Made by a program: the position numbers and the translations under genes. A DNA stretch of 64,000 nucleotides from Aerococcus tenax (GTDB taxonomy: Bacteria > Bacillota > Bacilli > Lactobacillales > Aerococcaceae). The notes below the pieces were generated by a model. It had not been told where the DNA came from. It made no database searches and saw nothing but the letters and a program-made list of their open reading frames with translations. The stretch lies in assembly GCF_003286645.3 (NCBI RefSeq), contig NZ_CP127382.2:124001-188000 (forward strand). The letters run 5' to 3'. Shown piece by piece: positions 1 to 8,101 of this stretch. The first letter of the stretch is position 1, and each line of letters starts with the position of its first letter.

Positions 1-744
1 TTTGGCATCGAGTCCATCGTTCATGAATATGGTTACAGCTGTTATTTTGTCCCCATTAGTCGCTTAAAGAAATTCAAACGGACTTTTGATGGCATCCTAT
101 TATTGGGCAATTTTACTCGAGAAGAACAAAAAGAGATTGTAACTTCCTACCACAATTGCCCCATTGTTACGGTTTGTTTAATGAATTTTTTTCCTGATCA
201 CATGGACCAGGTGGCCTATGATATTGAAAAAACGATGGAACTTTTGTTAGACCAGGTCGCTGATGAAGGTTATCATTCCTTGGTTTATGTATCTGGTGAA
301 GAAATTGACCAGGCTCATTTGACCAGCAGTAAGGAACAAATCTTGCGGGCTATCTTGCCGAAGTATCAGACAATCGAGTGCCAAGGAATTATTTCTATCA
401 AACAAAGTTCCTATTCCGGCACGCAAGCCGCCAAGAAATTCTTTAGTCAAAGCGAGTCCTTGCCTGAGGTGATCATCTGTTCCAATGATCCCATCGCTTT
501 TGGCTTTTTAGGGGTCATGCAAGATTTAAAAATCAATGTGCCACTCTTATCCATCAATGGGGATTCCTACGGGGAAGTTACAAGCCCACAGCTGACTAGT
601 GTTGATGTGAAAACTGAAGAAATTGGTCAGGTGGCAGTGGAAAGATTATTAGAACGTTTGAAGGAACCTCAATCCTCCTACCAAAAAATCTTAATCCAAC
701 CGCAAATGGTCTTGCGGCAAAGCCATCTGAATAGACCAAGCTAG
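1..744 (+). CDS. LacI/GalR-family transcriptional regulator, C-terminal part
   Basis: The frame is open from the first base of the window, so the N-terminal helix-turn-helix lies outside. What remains is a periplasmic-binding-protein-like effector domain: an early 'DGILLLGN' strand, a later 'VIICSNDPIAFGFL' segment typical of the LacI sugar-binding core, and a 'PQMVLRQS' tail that matches the usual LacI C-terminus. Such proteins repress sugar-use genes until a ligand binds. The target genes are not visible here. An internal TTG at 103 could look like a start, but the fold clearly begins upstream. The family call is firm; the ligand is unknown. Confidence 0.85.
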   Translation, partial: FGIESIVHEYGYSCYFVPISRLKKFKRTFDGILLLGNFTREEQKEIVTSYHNCPIVTVCLMNFFPDHMDQVAYDIEKTMELLLDQVADEGYHSLVYVSGEEIDQAHLTSSKEQILRAILPKYQTIECQGIISIKQSSYSGTQAAKKFFSQSESLPEVIICSNDPIAFGFLGVMQDLKINVPLLSINGDSYGEVTSPQLTSVDVKTEEIGQVAVERLLERLKEPQSSYQKILIQPQMVLRQSHLNRPS

Positions 745-810
745 ACCCATAGCTCATTATCACTGCCTGTGTTATTATTAATAATGAAAGTGATAAAGGA
801 GCGTGGAAAT

Positions 811-1296
811 ATGGCAAAAGTTGAAAGTTTTGATTTAGACCACAATAAAGTAAAACCCCCTTATGTACGGGTGGCTGGTCGTGAAGAGGGTGAACATGGG
901 GATCAAATCACTAAGTTTGATATCCGTTTAGTTCAACCCAATGAACAAGCGATTCCTACTGCAGCCCTCCATACCATTGAGCATATGTCAGCGGCTTATA
1001 TCCGTGACTACTTGGATGGGGTCATTGACCTCTCACCCATGGGTTGCCGGACGGGCTTCTATTTAATCATGTGGGGCCAACACCAGCCAGAAGAAGTTGC
1101 GGTGGCCTATACTAAGGTTTTGCGTGACATTGTCAAGAGTGACTGGTCGGATGTCCAAGGAACTGAAGCGGTGTCCTGCGGGAATTACCGTGACCATTCC
1201 CTCTTTGGTGCTCAAGAGTGGGCCAAGAAGATCCTTGACCAAGGCTTCTCCAAAGATCCCTTTGACCGCCAAGTAGTTGAAGTCCCTGAAGACTAG
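811..1296 (+). CDS. luxS: S-ribosylhomocysteine lyase (LuxS)
   Basis: LuxS cleaves S-ribosylhomocysteine to homocysteine and DPD, the precursor of the AI-2 signal, in the activated methyl cycle. The 161-residue protein has the metal-binding HTIEH motif (His54, Glu57, His58), the catalytic Cys in GCRTGFY (Cys79) and the third metal-ligand Cys in the SCGNYRDH segment. The ATG at 811 is chosen because AAAGGAGCG lies 8-10 bases upstream and the protein then begins with the usual MAKVESF-type N-terminus; an in-frame TTG at 769 has no good ribosome binding site. It is monocistronic, with a terminator directly downstream. Confidence 0.97.
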   Translation: MAKVESFDLDHNKVKPPYVRVAGREEGEHGDQITKFDIRLVQPNEQAIPTAALHTIEHMSAAYIRDYLDGVIDLSPMGCRTGFYLIMWGQHQPEEVAVAYTKVLRDIVKSDWSDVQGTEAVSCGNYRDHSLFGAQEWAKKILDQGFSKDPFDRQVVEVPED

Positions 1297-1314
1297 TCAA
1301 GTTAAAGGCAAAAG

Positions 1315-1356
1315 AAAAAGCGTTAGTCCCAAATTGCGGGCCTAACGCTTTTTTCT
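1315..1356. terminator. Bidirectional Rho-independent terminator between luxS and the aldo/keto reductase
   Basis: AAAAAGCGTTAG pairs with CTAACGCTTTTTT around a short loop. It has a T-run on the plus strand and an A-run that acts as a T-run on the minus strand, so it can serve both convergent genes. Confidence 0.85.
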
Positions 1357-1362
1357 TAGCCT

Positions 1363-2199
1363 TTAGAAGGGTTTACTATCAGGATCAGGCGCTTCTACGT
1401 CAGCTACTGTATCCAGTAATTCTATATCGCGGTCAGTCAGTTGGATATCAAAGACATCTAAATTGGACTTGATATTTTCTGGGGTCTTGGACCGTGGGAG
1501 TGGGACAAAGCCATGTTTCAAGGACCAGGCTAGGGCGATTTGAGCCACCGAGTAGCCTAAGCGGTCGGCAATGGCTTGGACTTCTTCATTATCGAAGATT
1601 TCTCCTGACCCTAATGGACTGTAGCCCTCCAGAAGAATATTATGTTTCTTGCAATACTTGACGATGTCTTCTTGGACCAGTCCAGGAGTTAACTTAATTT
1701 GGTTAACCATAGGAATGACCTTAGCGGATTCTAAGAGGGCATCCAGGTGGTAGGGGAGGAAGTTAGAGACCCCAATGGCCTTGGCTTGGCCTTTTTCATA
1801 GATGGCTTCCAAAGCCCGCCAGACTTCAGCGTTCCGTGCTTTATAGCCAGGTTCTTCTCGGTAAGGCTTGGGATTAGGCCAGTGGATGAGGAGAAGGTCG
1901 ACATAGTCAGTGCCCAGTTTTTCTAAGGATTCTTCAAAGGAAGCTAGGGTATCTTCATAGCCCACCTTGTCGTTCCAAACTTTTGTGGTTAGGAAGATGT
2001 CTTCACGAGGCACAGGACTCTGCTTGATGGCTTGGCCTACTTCGTGTTCGTTGCCGTAGTACTGGGCAGTATCAATATGGCGGTAACCCACTTCCAAGGC
2101 GTAGGAGACCGCATTGACCGCCATGTCGCCTTCTAATTTCCAGGTACCAAAACCGATGGCAGGAATTTCAACACTGTTAGATAACTTATATGTTTTCAT
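1363..2199 (-). CDS. Aldo/keto reductase (2,5-diketogluconate reductase-like)
   Basis: This is a 278-residue NADPH-dependent aldo/keto reductase of the single-domain TIM-barrel type. The full catalytic tetrad is visible: Asp43 and Tyr48 in HIDTAQYYGNE, Lys73 in TTKVWND and His106 in LLIHWPNP. The cofactor-binding segment 'PLPRSKTPENIKSNL' is near the C-terminus. It reduces aldehydes or ketones in the cytoplasm; the physiological substrate cannot be read from the sequence. Start: ATG with AAAGGAAAG upstream. It stands alone between two intergenic gaps, so the context gives no hint about the pathway. Confidence 0.93.
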   Translation of the reverse strand: MKTYKLSNSVEIPAIGFGTWKLEGDMAVNAVSYALEVGYRHIDTAQYYGNEHEVGQAIKQSPVPREDIFLTTKVWNDKVGYEDTLASFEESLEKLGTDYVDLLLIHWPNPKPYREEPGYKARNAEVWRALEAIYEKGQAKAIGVSNFLPYHLDALLESAKVIPMVNQIKLTPGLVQEDIVKYCKKHNILLEGYSPLGSGEIFDNEEVQAIADRLGYSVAQIALAWSLKHGFVPLPRSKTPENIKSNLDVFDIQLTDRDIELLDTVADVEAPDPDSKPF

Positions 2200-2301
2200 T
2201 GAAGCTTTCCTTTCTTTTTTGTCAGACTGCTTGAATTTGACTTCATAGTAACACGCATCAGATGAGAGACATAACAGTTTGATCTGATCAAGCGTGAAGT
2301 A

Positions 2302-3051
2302 TCAGCTAAAGCGGCTGATAAAATGCTGGTCGAAGAAATTGACCATAGCTTTGGTCGTTTCAATATCCACTAGGTGACCAGCATCTTCAGCCAGGAAATG
2401 AATATGGGCAGCGGGGTTCTCTTTAACAAAGGCTGCCGTCTGAGCGAAGGGGACCCGTTGATCTTGGCGGCCGTGCCAGATAAACAAGGGGCGTTGACCT
2501 AAACGCTCGCTGTGTTTAGACAGGTCATAGTTTTCTAGCCAAGCGATGAGGTCAAAGTAGTCATCAGGCATGAAACGCTGAGCCGCTTGGGCATGATGAT
2601 ATAAACGTTCAGCATAGGCCAGGGGTTGAGGGGTTCCCATCAGGGCCGCCGCTGCTTGGATATTGGGATGGTGGGTTAAGAGGGCAAAGGTCGTCATCCC
2701 ACCCATCGATACCCCAGCAACTGCCACTTGATCATTGGCCAGCTGGCGCTTTTGAAAGAATTCGACGATATAGGCAAATTCAAAGAGATTACTCTGGATA
2801 CTTTGCCAGAAGGTCTGGGAAGGGATGCCTTGAACCGGTACTTGGCGCTCACCATGGTTAGTGGCATCGGGAACAATGACCCGGCACCCCAGTCGGGCCA
2901 GTCTGCGCGCAGCGGTGAGGTTGAGTTCCTTGTGCGACCGCCAACCGTGGTAGTAAATAATTAAGGGTAAGGCGGAATGCAGCTGGTCTTTGGGGGCACA
3001 CTCTAGTAAAGGAATGGTGCCCAGCCAACGATGGCGGATAGTGATGGACAC
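2302..3051 (-). CDS. Alpha/beta hydrolase, dienelactone hydrolase/YitV-like esterase
   Basis: The 249-residue protein has an HG oxyanion motif (IIYYHGWRSHK), a nucleophile elbow GVSMGG, an acid candidate in 'WHGRQDQRVP' and a C-terminal catalytic His in DAGHLVD, which is a complete serine-hydrolase triad. The family comprises small cytoplasmic esterases or acyl-peptide-like hydrolases of unknown substrate. The start is GTG at 3051, preceded by AGAAAGG about ten bases upstream; no in-frame ATG fits. A paralogue of the same type lies at 46431-47168, with matching 'PDA.NHGERQ' / 'PDAPLHGDRQ' segments. Confidence 0.85.
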   Translation of the reverse strand: MSITIRHRWLGTIPLLECAPKDQLHSALPLIIYYHGWRSHKELNLTAARRLARLGCRVIVPDATNHGERQVPVQGIPSQTFWQSIQSNLFEFAYIVEFFQKRQLANDQVAVAGVSMGGMTTFALLTHHPNIQAAAALMGTPQPLAYAERLYHHAQAAQRFMPDDYFDLIAWLENYDLSKHSERLGQRPLFIWHGRQDQRVPFAQTAAFVKENPAAHIHFLAEDAGHLVDIETTKAMVNFFDQHFISRFS

Positions 3052-3193
3052 AAAACATCTGCCTTTCTATCAGAAATTTCGATTTGGGACTTTTAAATAA
3101 GGATAAAACAAAGTGGAAGAAAAGTATAAAAAAGCGCCTGTCCGTTAAAAATATTTCGCCAGGCGGTATTGAGAAACAGGCGAACCTTTGCCA

Positions 3194-3202
3194 TGCTATA
3201 AT
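3194..3202 (+). promoter_or_regulatory. Extended -10 promoter of the rlmD-like gene
   Basis: TGCTATAAT is a perfect extended -10 element 30 bases before the start codon. There is no good -35 at 16-18 bases, as expected for a TGn promoter. Confidence 0.6.
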
Positions 3203-3231
3203 AGAAGGGACTAAAGAGAGAGGATGTCAAT

Positions 3232-4617
3232 ATGGCAAAGAAAAAATGGCAAGCGCCAGTTAAAAAGAACCAAATACTCGATGTCACCATCACTGACCTG
3301 ACTTATGAAGGCATGGGTGTGGCCAAGATCGACCGCTACCCCCTATTTATTCAAAATGCCCTAGTGGGGGAAGACTGCCAGGTCAAGGTGGTCAAGGTAC
3401 TCAAGAAATTTGCCTTTGCGATTGTCCTAGAACGCTATAATGACGCCGATAGCCGGGTCCCCCTCCGTGATGAAAATGGCCTAAGAACCGGGACCATGCC
3501 CCTGCAACACATGGCCTATCCCGCTCAATTGGCCTTCAAACGCCAACAGGTGATTAATAGCCTCCAAAAACAAGGCCTGCTTGAACAAACTGAGGTCCTA
3601 GACACCATTGGTATGGAAGACCCTTGGCACTACCGTAATAAGGCCCAAATTCCAATTGGCCAAGCTGATGGCCAGCTATTTACCGGCTTTTACCGCAAGG
3701 GGTCCCACAAGTTGGTTCCCATGACCGATTATCAAATTCAGCTGCCAGGTATTGATGAAACCTTACAAAAAGTACTGGCTATCCTTAACCAGTATCCCAT
3801 TTCCGCTTATGATGAAGAGACCCACAAAGGCCTACTCCGCCACTTGATCGTTCGCCAGGGTTACTATACTGGCCAAGTCATGTTGGTGATTGTGATTAAT
3901 GGGAAAAAGCTTCCTGAAGAAGAGAAAATCGTCGCAACACTCAAAGATGAACTTCCTGACCTAGTTTCTATTGTGATTAATTCTAACCAGAAAAATACCA
4001 ATGTTATCATGGGCCAAGACCAACGGGTGGTCTATGGCGAGGACCTTTATGAAGACCGCATGTTTGACTTGACCTTCCGGATTTCCTCTAAGTCCTTCTT
4101 CCAGGTCAACACCAGCCAAGCGGAAAAACTCTACCATCAAGCCCTGGAAGCCGCTGATCTCAAGGGGGACGAAGTGGTGGTGGATGCTTATTGTGGGATT
4201 GGGACCATTTCACTTTGCCTAGCCCAAGCTGCCAAAGAGGTTTACGGAGTTGAAATTGTTCCCGATGCCATTGACCAAGCCCGGGAAAATGCTCAAATCA
4301 ATGGCCTGAACAATGTGACTTTCAAGGCTGGAAAGGCCGAAGAAGTCATCCAAAACTGGGTCCAAGCGGGACTGAAACCCGATGTCGTTGTCGTCGACCC
4401 ACCACGTAAGGGGCTAGCGGAAGACTTTATCCAGTCTGTTTTAGAGGTCCAACCAGAAAAAATTGTCTATGTCTCCTGTAATCCCGCCACCCTAGCCCGT
4501 GATTTGGCCAAATTTGTCGACCAGGGCTATCAACTAGGTAAGGTTCAACCGGTAGATATGTTCCCGCAAACTCACCATGTGGAGTGCGTAGTATTGATTG
4601 AAAAAGGAGGGTTATAA
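3232..4617 (+). CDS. rlmD: RNA (uracil-5-)-methyltransferase, RlmD/RlmCD (RumA) family, copy 1
   Basis: Members of this family transfer a methyl group from SAM to C5 of uridines in 23S rRNA. The 461 residues show an N-terminal TRAM domain (about 10-65), a central domain, and a SAM-dependent methyltransferase domain with FFQVNTSQAEKL, the glycine-rich VVDAYCGIGT, DPPRKGL, the catalytic cysteine in YVSCNPATLARDL and the general-base glutamate in HVECVVLIEK. The usual [4Fe-4S] ligand motif (Cys-x5-CGGC) is absent: the segment before 'PLQHMAYPAQL' has no cysteine. Start: ATG with AGAGAGGA. A paralogue sits at 26062-27459. Its 3' end matches a known integration hot spot of streptococcal conjugative elements. 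Confidence 0.9.
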   Translation: MAKKKWQAPVKKNQILDVTITDLTYEGMGVAKIDRYPLFIQNALVGEDCQVKVVKVLKKFAFAIVLERYNDADSRVPLRDENGLRTGTMPLQHMAYPAQLAFKRQQVINSLQKQGLLEQTEVLDTIGMEDPWHYRNKAQIPIGQADGQLFTGFYRKGSHKLVPMTDYQIQLPGIDETLQKVLAILNQYPISAYDEETHKGLLRHLIVRQGYYTGQVMLVIVINGKKLPEEEKIVATLKDELPDLVSIVINSNQKNTNVIMGQDQRVVYGEDLYEDRMFDLTFRISSKSFFQVNTSQAEKLYHQALEAADLKGDEVVVDAYCGIGTISLCLAQAAKEVYGVEIVPDAIDQARENAQINGLNNVTFKAGKAEEVIQNWVQAGLKPDVVVVDPPRKGLAEDFIQSVLEVQPEKIVYVSCNPATLARDLAKFVDQGYQLGKVQPVDMFPQTHHVECVVLIEKGGL

Positions 4618-4690
4618 ATCGCATAACATCGGGATTCTTGAGAAGTTGCGACTTCTTGGGGACCTCGCTGTTTGGTTTTAATAGGAGAAA
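4599..4690 (+). repeat. rlmD-end/hairpin repeat, copy A
   Basis: The last codons of rlmD plus about 70 bases downstream, which hold a wobble-rich stem-loop (TTGAGAAGT, loop, ACTTCTTGG), resemble the segment at 8751-8842. Shared blocks in order are ATTGAAAAAG, TATAA, GCATAACA, CTTCTTGG/TTTCTTGG and TTTGGTTTT..AGGAG. Identity is roughly 70 percent by eye, with small gaps. Confidence 0.5.
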
Positions 4691-4807
4691 TTGGGTGGAC
4701 TCTGCTAGAATGAACGTGTCTGTATGGGGAAAATGATCGACTATTAACAATTATTTATATATTTTTAAAATAATCCAATTAGAGAAACTGTAGAAACAGA
4801 CAAACAA

Positions 4808-4860
4808 GAGAGATCTAGAGCTATGTTTAGCTGATGACATAGTTCTAGATCTCTCTTTTA
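4808..4860. terminator. Strong stem-loop terminator, convergent rlmD / ABC operon
   Basis: GAGAGATCTAGA plus GCTATG pairs with CATAG plus TTCTAGATCTCTC, with T-runs on both sides. It can end transcription of both the rlmD-like gene and the minus-strand ABC operon. Part of the stem (TGATGACATAGTTCT) recurs at 6916-6930. Confidence 0.8.
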
Positions 4861-4885
4861 TATATTTTTTTAGGTTACAGGCATT

Positions 4886-5509
4886 TTAATACTCTTTATG
4901 GTTAACAATATGAGTTGAAATAAAAATTGATAGAACTAAAATGATTACATTTACTAAAACTAAAGCAATCAATGTAGCGGTCAAATAGTGCTCAATATTT
5001 TGAATATACCTCTTAAACAGGTCAACCTGTTTACCAAAGAGGGAGGTCATAGCGAATAAGATAAAGAAGGCACCTATCATAATGATACGTCCATTTTCTG
5101 TTCCATATTTTAGAAAGAAAGGAATTTGAATCGAAGTTAATAATACTGGAACCAGGATGATTAATAGTGAAAAAACAAAAGCAATAGGAATCTCAGCCCC
5201 CTGTTGATAGAACAGATAGAAACTAGAAGCAAGACCTAGCATTGAAAAAACGAATGTGGGAACATACTTACTTGTCACATAAACCCATCGGGGAATCGGT
5301 GTGGTAAATATAAACTTCGGAAAGTCAGCCTGGTCATCAGATCCAAAAGTCAGTCCACTGAAAATGACAGGCATGTAAATGAATAGTAAGGGAATGAGTA
5401 ATGGCGTTCCCTGGTATAAGGCATAGCACGAAATAGCGATAATGATCATAAAGCTGATCATATAAGACAGCTTAGCAGACATAAAGTCTTTATAAATTAG
5501 CGCTCTCAT
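4886..5509 (-). CDS. ABC-2 type transporter permease subunit
   Basis: A 207-residue membrane protein with about six hydrophobic segments (for example 'MISFMIIIAISCYALY', 'LIPLLFIYMPVIF', 'LIALVLVNVIILVLSIF'). It is the membrane partner of the ATPase encoded just upstream in the operon. The ATG at 5509 is chosen because GGAGGATCACA lies directly before it; a longer frame starting at 5548 lacks a good site. It overlaps the ATPase gene by 20 bases, which indicates translational coupling. The substrate is unknown; with a YtrA-type regulator, cell-wall stress or peptide efflux is the family expectation. Confidence 0.8.
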   Translation of the reverse strand: MRALIYKDFMSAKLSYMISFMIIIAISCYALYQGTPLLIPLLFIYMPVIFSGLTFGSDDQADFPKFIFTTPIPRWVYVTSKYVPTFVFSMLGLASSFYLFYQQGAEIPIAFVFSLLIILVPVLLTSIQIPFFLKYGTENGRIIMIGAFFILFAMTSLFGKQVDLFKRYIQNIEHYLTATLIALVLVNVIILVLSIFISTHIVNHKEY

Positions 5510-6353
5510 TGTGATCCTCCTTAATGGTATAGACCATGATATCTTCAATTGATGGCTTAGTTAATGGAATACCGCTCGGCATTAAATTTCGTTTCACCAA
5601 CAACTCTTGGCCAAAGCTATGTTTTCTCCTTCCAATGATTGCAGCAGGGTCAATTGATTTGGCTGTATCCTCATCCACAGAGCAGAGAGCGTAACTTTCG
5701 ATTAAGCGGTCTTTTTCCTCCATAAAGTAGATTTTACCATCATGTAAAAAAGTAATATAATCAGCTGCTTTTTCCAAGTCAGATAAAATATGAGAAGAAA
5801 TAAGAACAGTGTGATTTTCATTTTGAACAAAGTCCAGGAGAATGTCCAAAATTTCATTCCGAACGACAGGGTCTAACCCACTGGTCGGTTCATCTAATAT
5901 CAGCAATTCAGCTTGATGGGATAAGGCAATGGCTATTGATAATTTCATTTTCATTCCTCGTGACAAGGAGCGAATATCTTGATTGAGTGGAAGCTCAAAG
6001 AGGGATAAATAGCGATTAAATGAATCAGCTTCCCAGGTATTGAAAACCATCTTGCAAAAAGTAGCGACTTCTCTAATTTTTAATTCTTCAGGTAGATGAA
6101 TATCATCAAAAACAACTCCGATTCGGTCCATCAAATTTGATCTTTTAGGATTGGTTTTGCCAAAAATCGAAATGTCTCCCTCATCTGAATTAATAAGACC
6201 TAAAATGGCTTTAATTGTTGTTGACTTGCCTGATCCATTTTCACCAATGTAGCCAACAATGTAGCCTCTTGGGATGTTTAGGTTAATAGGACCGAGTTTG
6301 AAATTGGGGTAGGTCTTTACAAAATGACGTATTTCAATGGCATTCACTGTCAT
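5490..6353 (-). CDS. ABC transporter ATP-binding protein (YtrB-like)
   Basis: A 287-residue ATPase with Walker A GENGSGKST, signature LSRGMKMKLS (a degenerate form seen in YtrB/BcrA-like proteins), Walker B LLILDEPTSGLD and the H-loop SSHILSDLE. A ~70-residue C-terminal extension follows the nucleotide-binding domain. It energises the neighbouring permease. Start: ATG with GGAGGA. It overlaps the regulator gene upstream and the permease gene downstream by about 20 bases each, so the three genes form one tight operon. Confidence 0.9.
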   Translation of the reverse strand: MTVNAIEIRHFVKTYPNFKLGPINLNIPRGYIVGYIGENGSGKSTTIKAILGLINSDEGDISIFGKTNPKRSNLMDRIGVVFDDIHLPEELKIREVATFCKMVFNTWEADSFNRYLSLFELPLNQDIRSLSRGMKMKLSIAIALSHQAELLILDEPTSGLDPVVRNEILDILLDFVQNENHTVLISSHILSDLEKAADYITFLHDGKIYFMEEKDRLIESYALCSVDEDTAKSIDPAAIIGRRKHSFGQELLVKRNLMPSGIPLTKPSIEDIMVYTIKEDHNESANL

Positions 6354-6726
6354 TAGATTCTCCTCCTAACGTGATAAGTAATTCTTGCAAATCTTGAATG
6401 GTTAAGCCAGCCAATCTTGCCTGTTGAATGGCCTCTCTTAAAAGATCTTCTACTTTACGATAAAGAGTTTCTCGTATGAGTTCACTATTTTGATCGGAAA
6501 CAAAATTTCCCTTTCCAGGAACAGAATCAACAAAACCATCCATTTCCAACTCATCAAATGCTCTTTTAGTTGTGATTACAGAAACTCGGAGTTCCTTAGC
6601 TAGAAAGCGAATGGATGGGAGTTGGTCTCCAGCTTTTACTTCGCCTGAAATAATCGCTGCCTTTATTTGATTTTTTATTTGCAGATAAATCGGTTGGTCA
6701 CTTGCGTTACTGATTTGAATGTTCAA
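6334..6726 (-). CDS. GntR-family regulator, YtrA subfamily
   Basis: A 130-residue protein with a winged helix-turn-helix (SDQPIYLQIKNQIKAAI, then GDQLPSIRFLAKELRVS and the wing ending in VPGKGNFVS) and a short helical tail, which is the YtrA architecture. YtrA repressors control the ABC genes in their own operon and respond to cell-wall-active compounds. I choose TTG at 6726 over GTG at 6732: the GGGAGG site is only about two bases from the GTG but seven from the TTG, and the protein then starts MNIQISNASD, as in relatives. Confidence 0.85.
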   Translation of the reverse strand: MNIQISNASDQPIYLQIKNQIKAAIISGEVKAGDQLPSIRFLAKELRVSVITTKRAFDELEMDGFVDSVPGKGNFVSDQNSELIRETLYRKVEDLLREAIQQARLAGLTIQDLQELLITLGGESNDSECH

Positions 6727-6765
6727 CTCCACACCTCCCTATATACATCCGTATTAACTGTTTAT

Positions 6766-6794
6766 ATTGTACATATACACTTGTTGCTTGTCAA
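6766..6794 (-). promoter_or_regulatory. Promoter of the GntR-ABC operon
   Basis: On the minus strand, TTGACA (6794-6789) and TACAAT (6771-6766) are separated by exactly 17 bases. AT-rich TGTATA-type sequence around the -10 is a likely operator for the GntR protein, though I could not define its half-sites. Confidence 0.7.
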
Positions 6795-6897
6795 GCAGTA
6801 GACTCTTATACGAGCTAAACATAGCAATGATTGTATTGGATAACTTTCTAATAGTTTGAAAATTAGATGGCGGATAAAGTCAGTAAATAAATAGATA

Positions 6898-6942
6898 CCA
6901 GAAACATGTCGTAGTGATGACATAGTTCTGGCTCTTTCTTTT
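6898..6942 (+). terminator. Stem-loop with T-tract, related to the 4808 terminator
   Basis: CCAGAAACATGTC pairs with GACATAGTTCTGG and is followed by CTCTTTCTTTTT. The right arm repeats TGATGACATAGTTCT from 4832-4846, so the GntR-ABC operon is bracketed by related stem-loops. Confidence 0.5.
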
Positions 6943-6969
6943 TGGTATAATAACCTAGAAAGAAATAAT

Positions 6970-7002
6970 CGTGAGTGAATCGTGCGAAATACGTGCGAAT
7001 TA
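6970..7002 (+). repeat. Three tandem 11-bp iterons upstream of the RhuM gene
   Basis: CGTGAGTGAAT, CGTGCGAAATA and CGTGCGAATTA follow one another exactly at helical spacing. A further GTGAGCGAATC unit lies at about 7045-7055. This is a plausible operator array for a DNA-binding protein. Confidence 0.5.
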
Positions 7003-7090
7003 AAATAAAAATGTTGATTTAGTGCGGTTTAAATCGAGAGTAATCGTGAGCGAATCGATTGAAAATCATATGATGAGGAGGCGAGTATGA

Positions 7091-8101
7091 ATGACAAATC
7101 AGAATAGCAACGGAGAAATTATTATCTATCAAAGTGAAGATGGAACCAGTAAATTAGACGTTAAACTTGAAGATGAAACGGTTTGGTTGACCCAAGCACA
7201 ACTCGTTGAATTATTTCAGTCTAGCAAAGCTAATGTTAATGAACATATAAAAAACATCTTCGATGAAGGAGAACTTGAGGAAAGTTCAACTGTTCGGGAA
7301 TTCCGAATAGTTCGTAGAGAAGGAAGACGAGATGTTACTCGTAATATTAAACATTACAACCTCGATATGATCATCTCCCTTGGTTATCGAATTCAATCTA
7401 AAGTTGCCACCCATTTCCGTCGTTGGGCCACTGAACGTTTGAAAGAATATATCATCAAAGGATTCACCATGGATGATGAACGACTTAAAGGGCAAGCGGG
7501 CGGCAATTATTGGAAAGAATTATTGGATCGCATCCGCGATATTCGCTCATCAGAAAAAGTCATGTACCGACAAGTCCTAGATTTATATGCCACCAGTGTT
7601 GACTATGATTCCAAGAGCCAAGAATCTATCGCTTTCTTTAAGATGGTTCAAAATAAATTGCATTATGCAGCTCATGGGCATACAGCAGCCGAGGTTATTT
7701 ATCAAAGAGCAGATGCAAGCCAGCCCTTCATGGGGTTAACTACTTTTTCAGGGGCGATGCCGACTCTGAAAGATATCCAAGTGGCTAAAAATTATTTAAC
7801 AGAAGACGAGCTGAAAATCTTGAATAACCTGGTTTCAGGGTATTTTGATTTTGCAGAAGTTCAGGCCATACAACATAATCCCATGTATATGAGCGATTAC
7901 GTTGAACATTTGGATCGTGTCCTCAGCGTGACTGGACGACCTGTTTTACAATCCGCTGGTAAGATCAGTCACCAGCAAGCTATGGATAAAGCGAAGAAAG
8001 AGTATCGTGACTATCAAAAGAATACCTTGTCTCCAGTGGAAGAAGATTACTTACGAACAATTAAAGCCTTGGAGCAGGAAGTCAAAAAAGAAAAGAAATA
8101 G
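7091..8101 (+). CDS. RhuM (virulence protein RhuM) family protein
   Basis: A 336-residue protein matching the RhuM family. It has an N-terminal segment with WLTQAQLVELFQSSKANVNEHIKNIF that looks like a helix-turn-helix, 'STVREFRIVRREGRR' with a 'HYNLDMIISLGYRIQS' core, and a conserved C-terminal 'NPMYMSDYVEHLDRVL'. The family occurs in genomic islands, often with restriction or phage-defence genes; its biochemical role is not established. Start: ATG at 7091 with GAGGAGG about nine bases upstream. Iteron-like repeats precede it. There is no restriction enzyme next to it, so it is an orphan here. Confidence 0.85.
   Translation: MTNQNSNGEIIIYQSEDGTSKLDVKLEDETVWLTQAQLVELFQSSKANVNEHIKNIFDEGELEESSTVREFRIVRREGRRDVTRNIKHYNLDMIISLGYRIQSKVATHFRRWATERLKEYIIKGFTMDDERLKGQAGGNYWKELLDRIRDIRSSEKVMYRQVLDLYATSVDYDSKSQESIAFFKMVQNKLHYAAHGHTAAEVIYQRADASQPFMGLTTFSGAMPTLKDIQVAKNYLTEDELKILNNLVSGYFDFAEVQAIQHNPMYMSDYVEHLDRVLSVTGRPVLQSAGKISHQQAMDKAKKEYRDYQKNTLSPVEEDYLRTIKALEQEVKKEKK

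Noticed and set aside
769..810. TTG start and 14 extra residues on LuxS
   Set aside because: No ribosome binding site precedes it, while ATG 811 has one and yields the family N-terminus.
4427..4750. Minus-strand frame across the rlmD 3' end
   Set aside because: It is a shadow of the rlmD gene plus repeat sequence, without similarity to a protein family.
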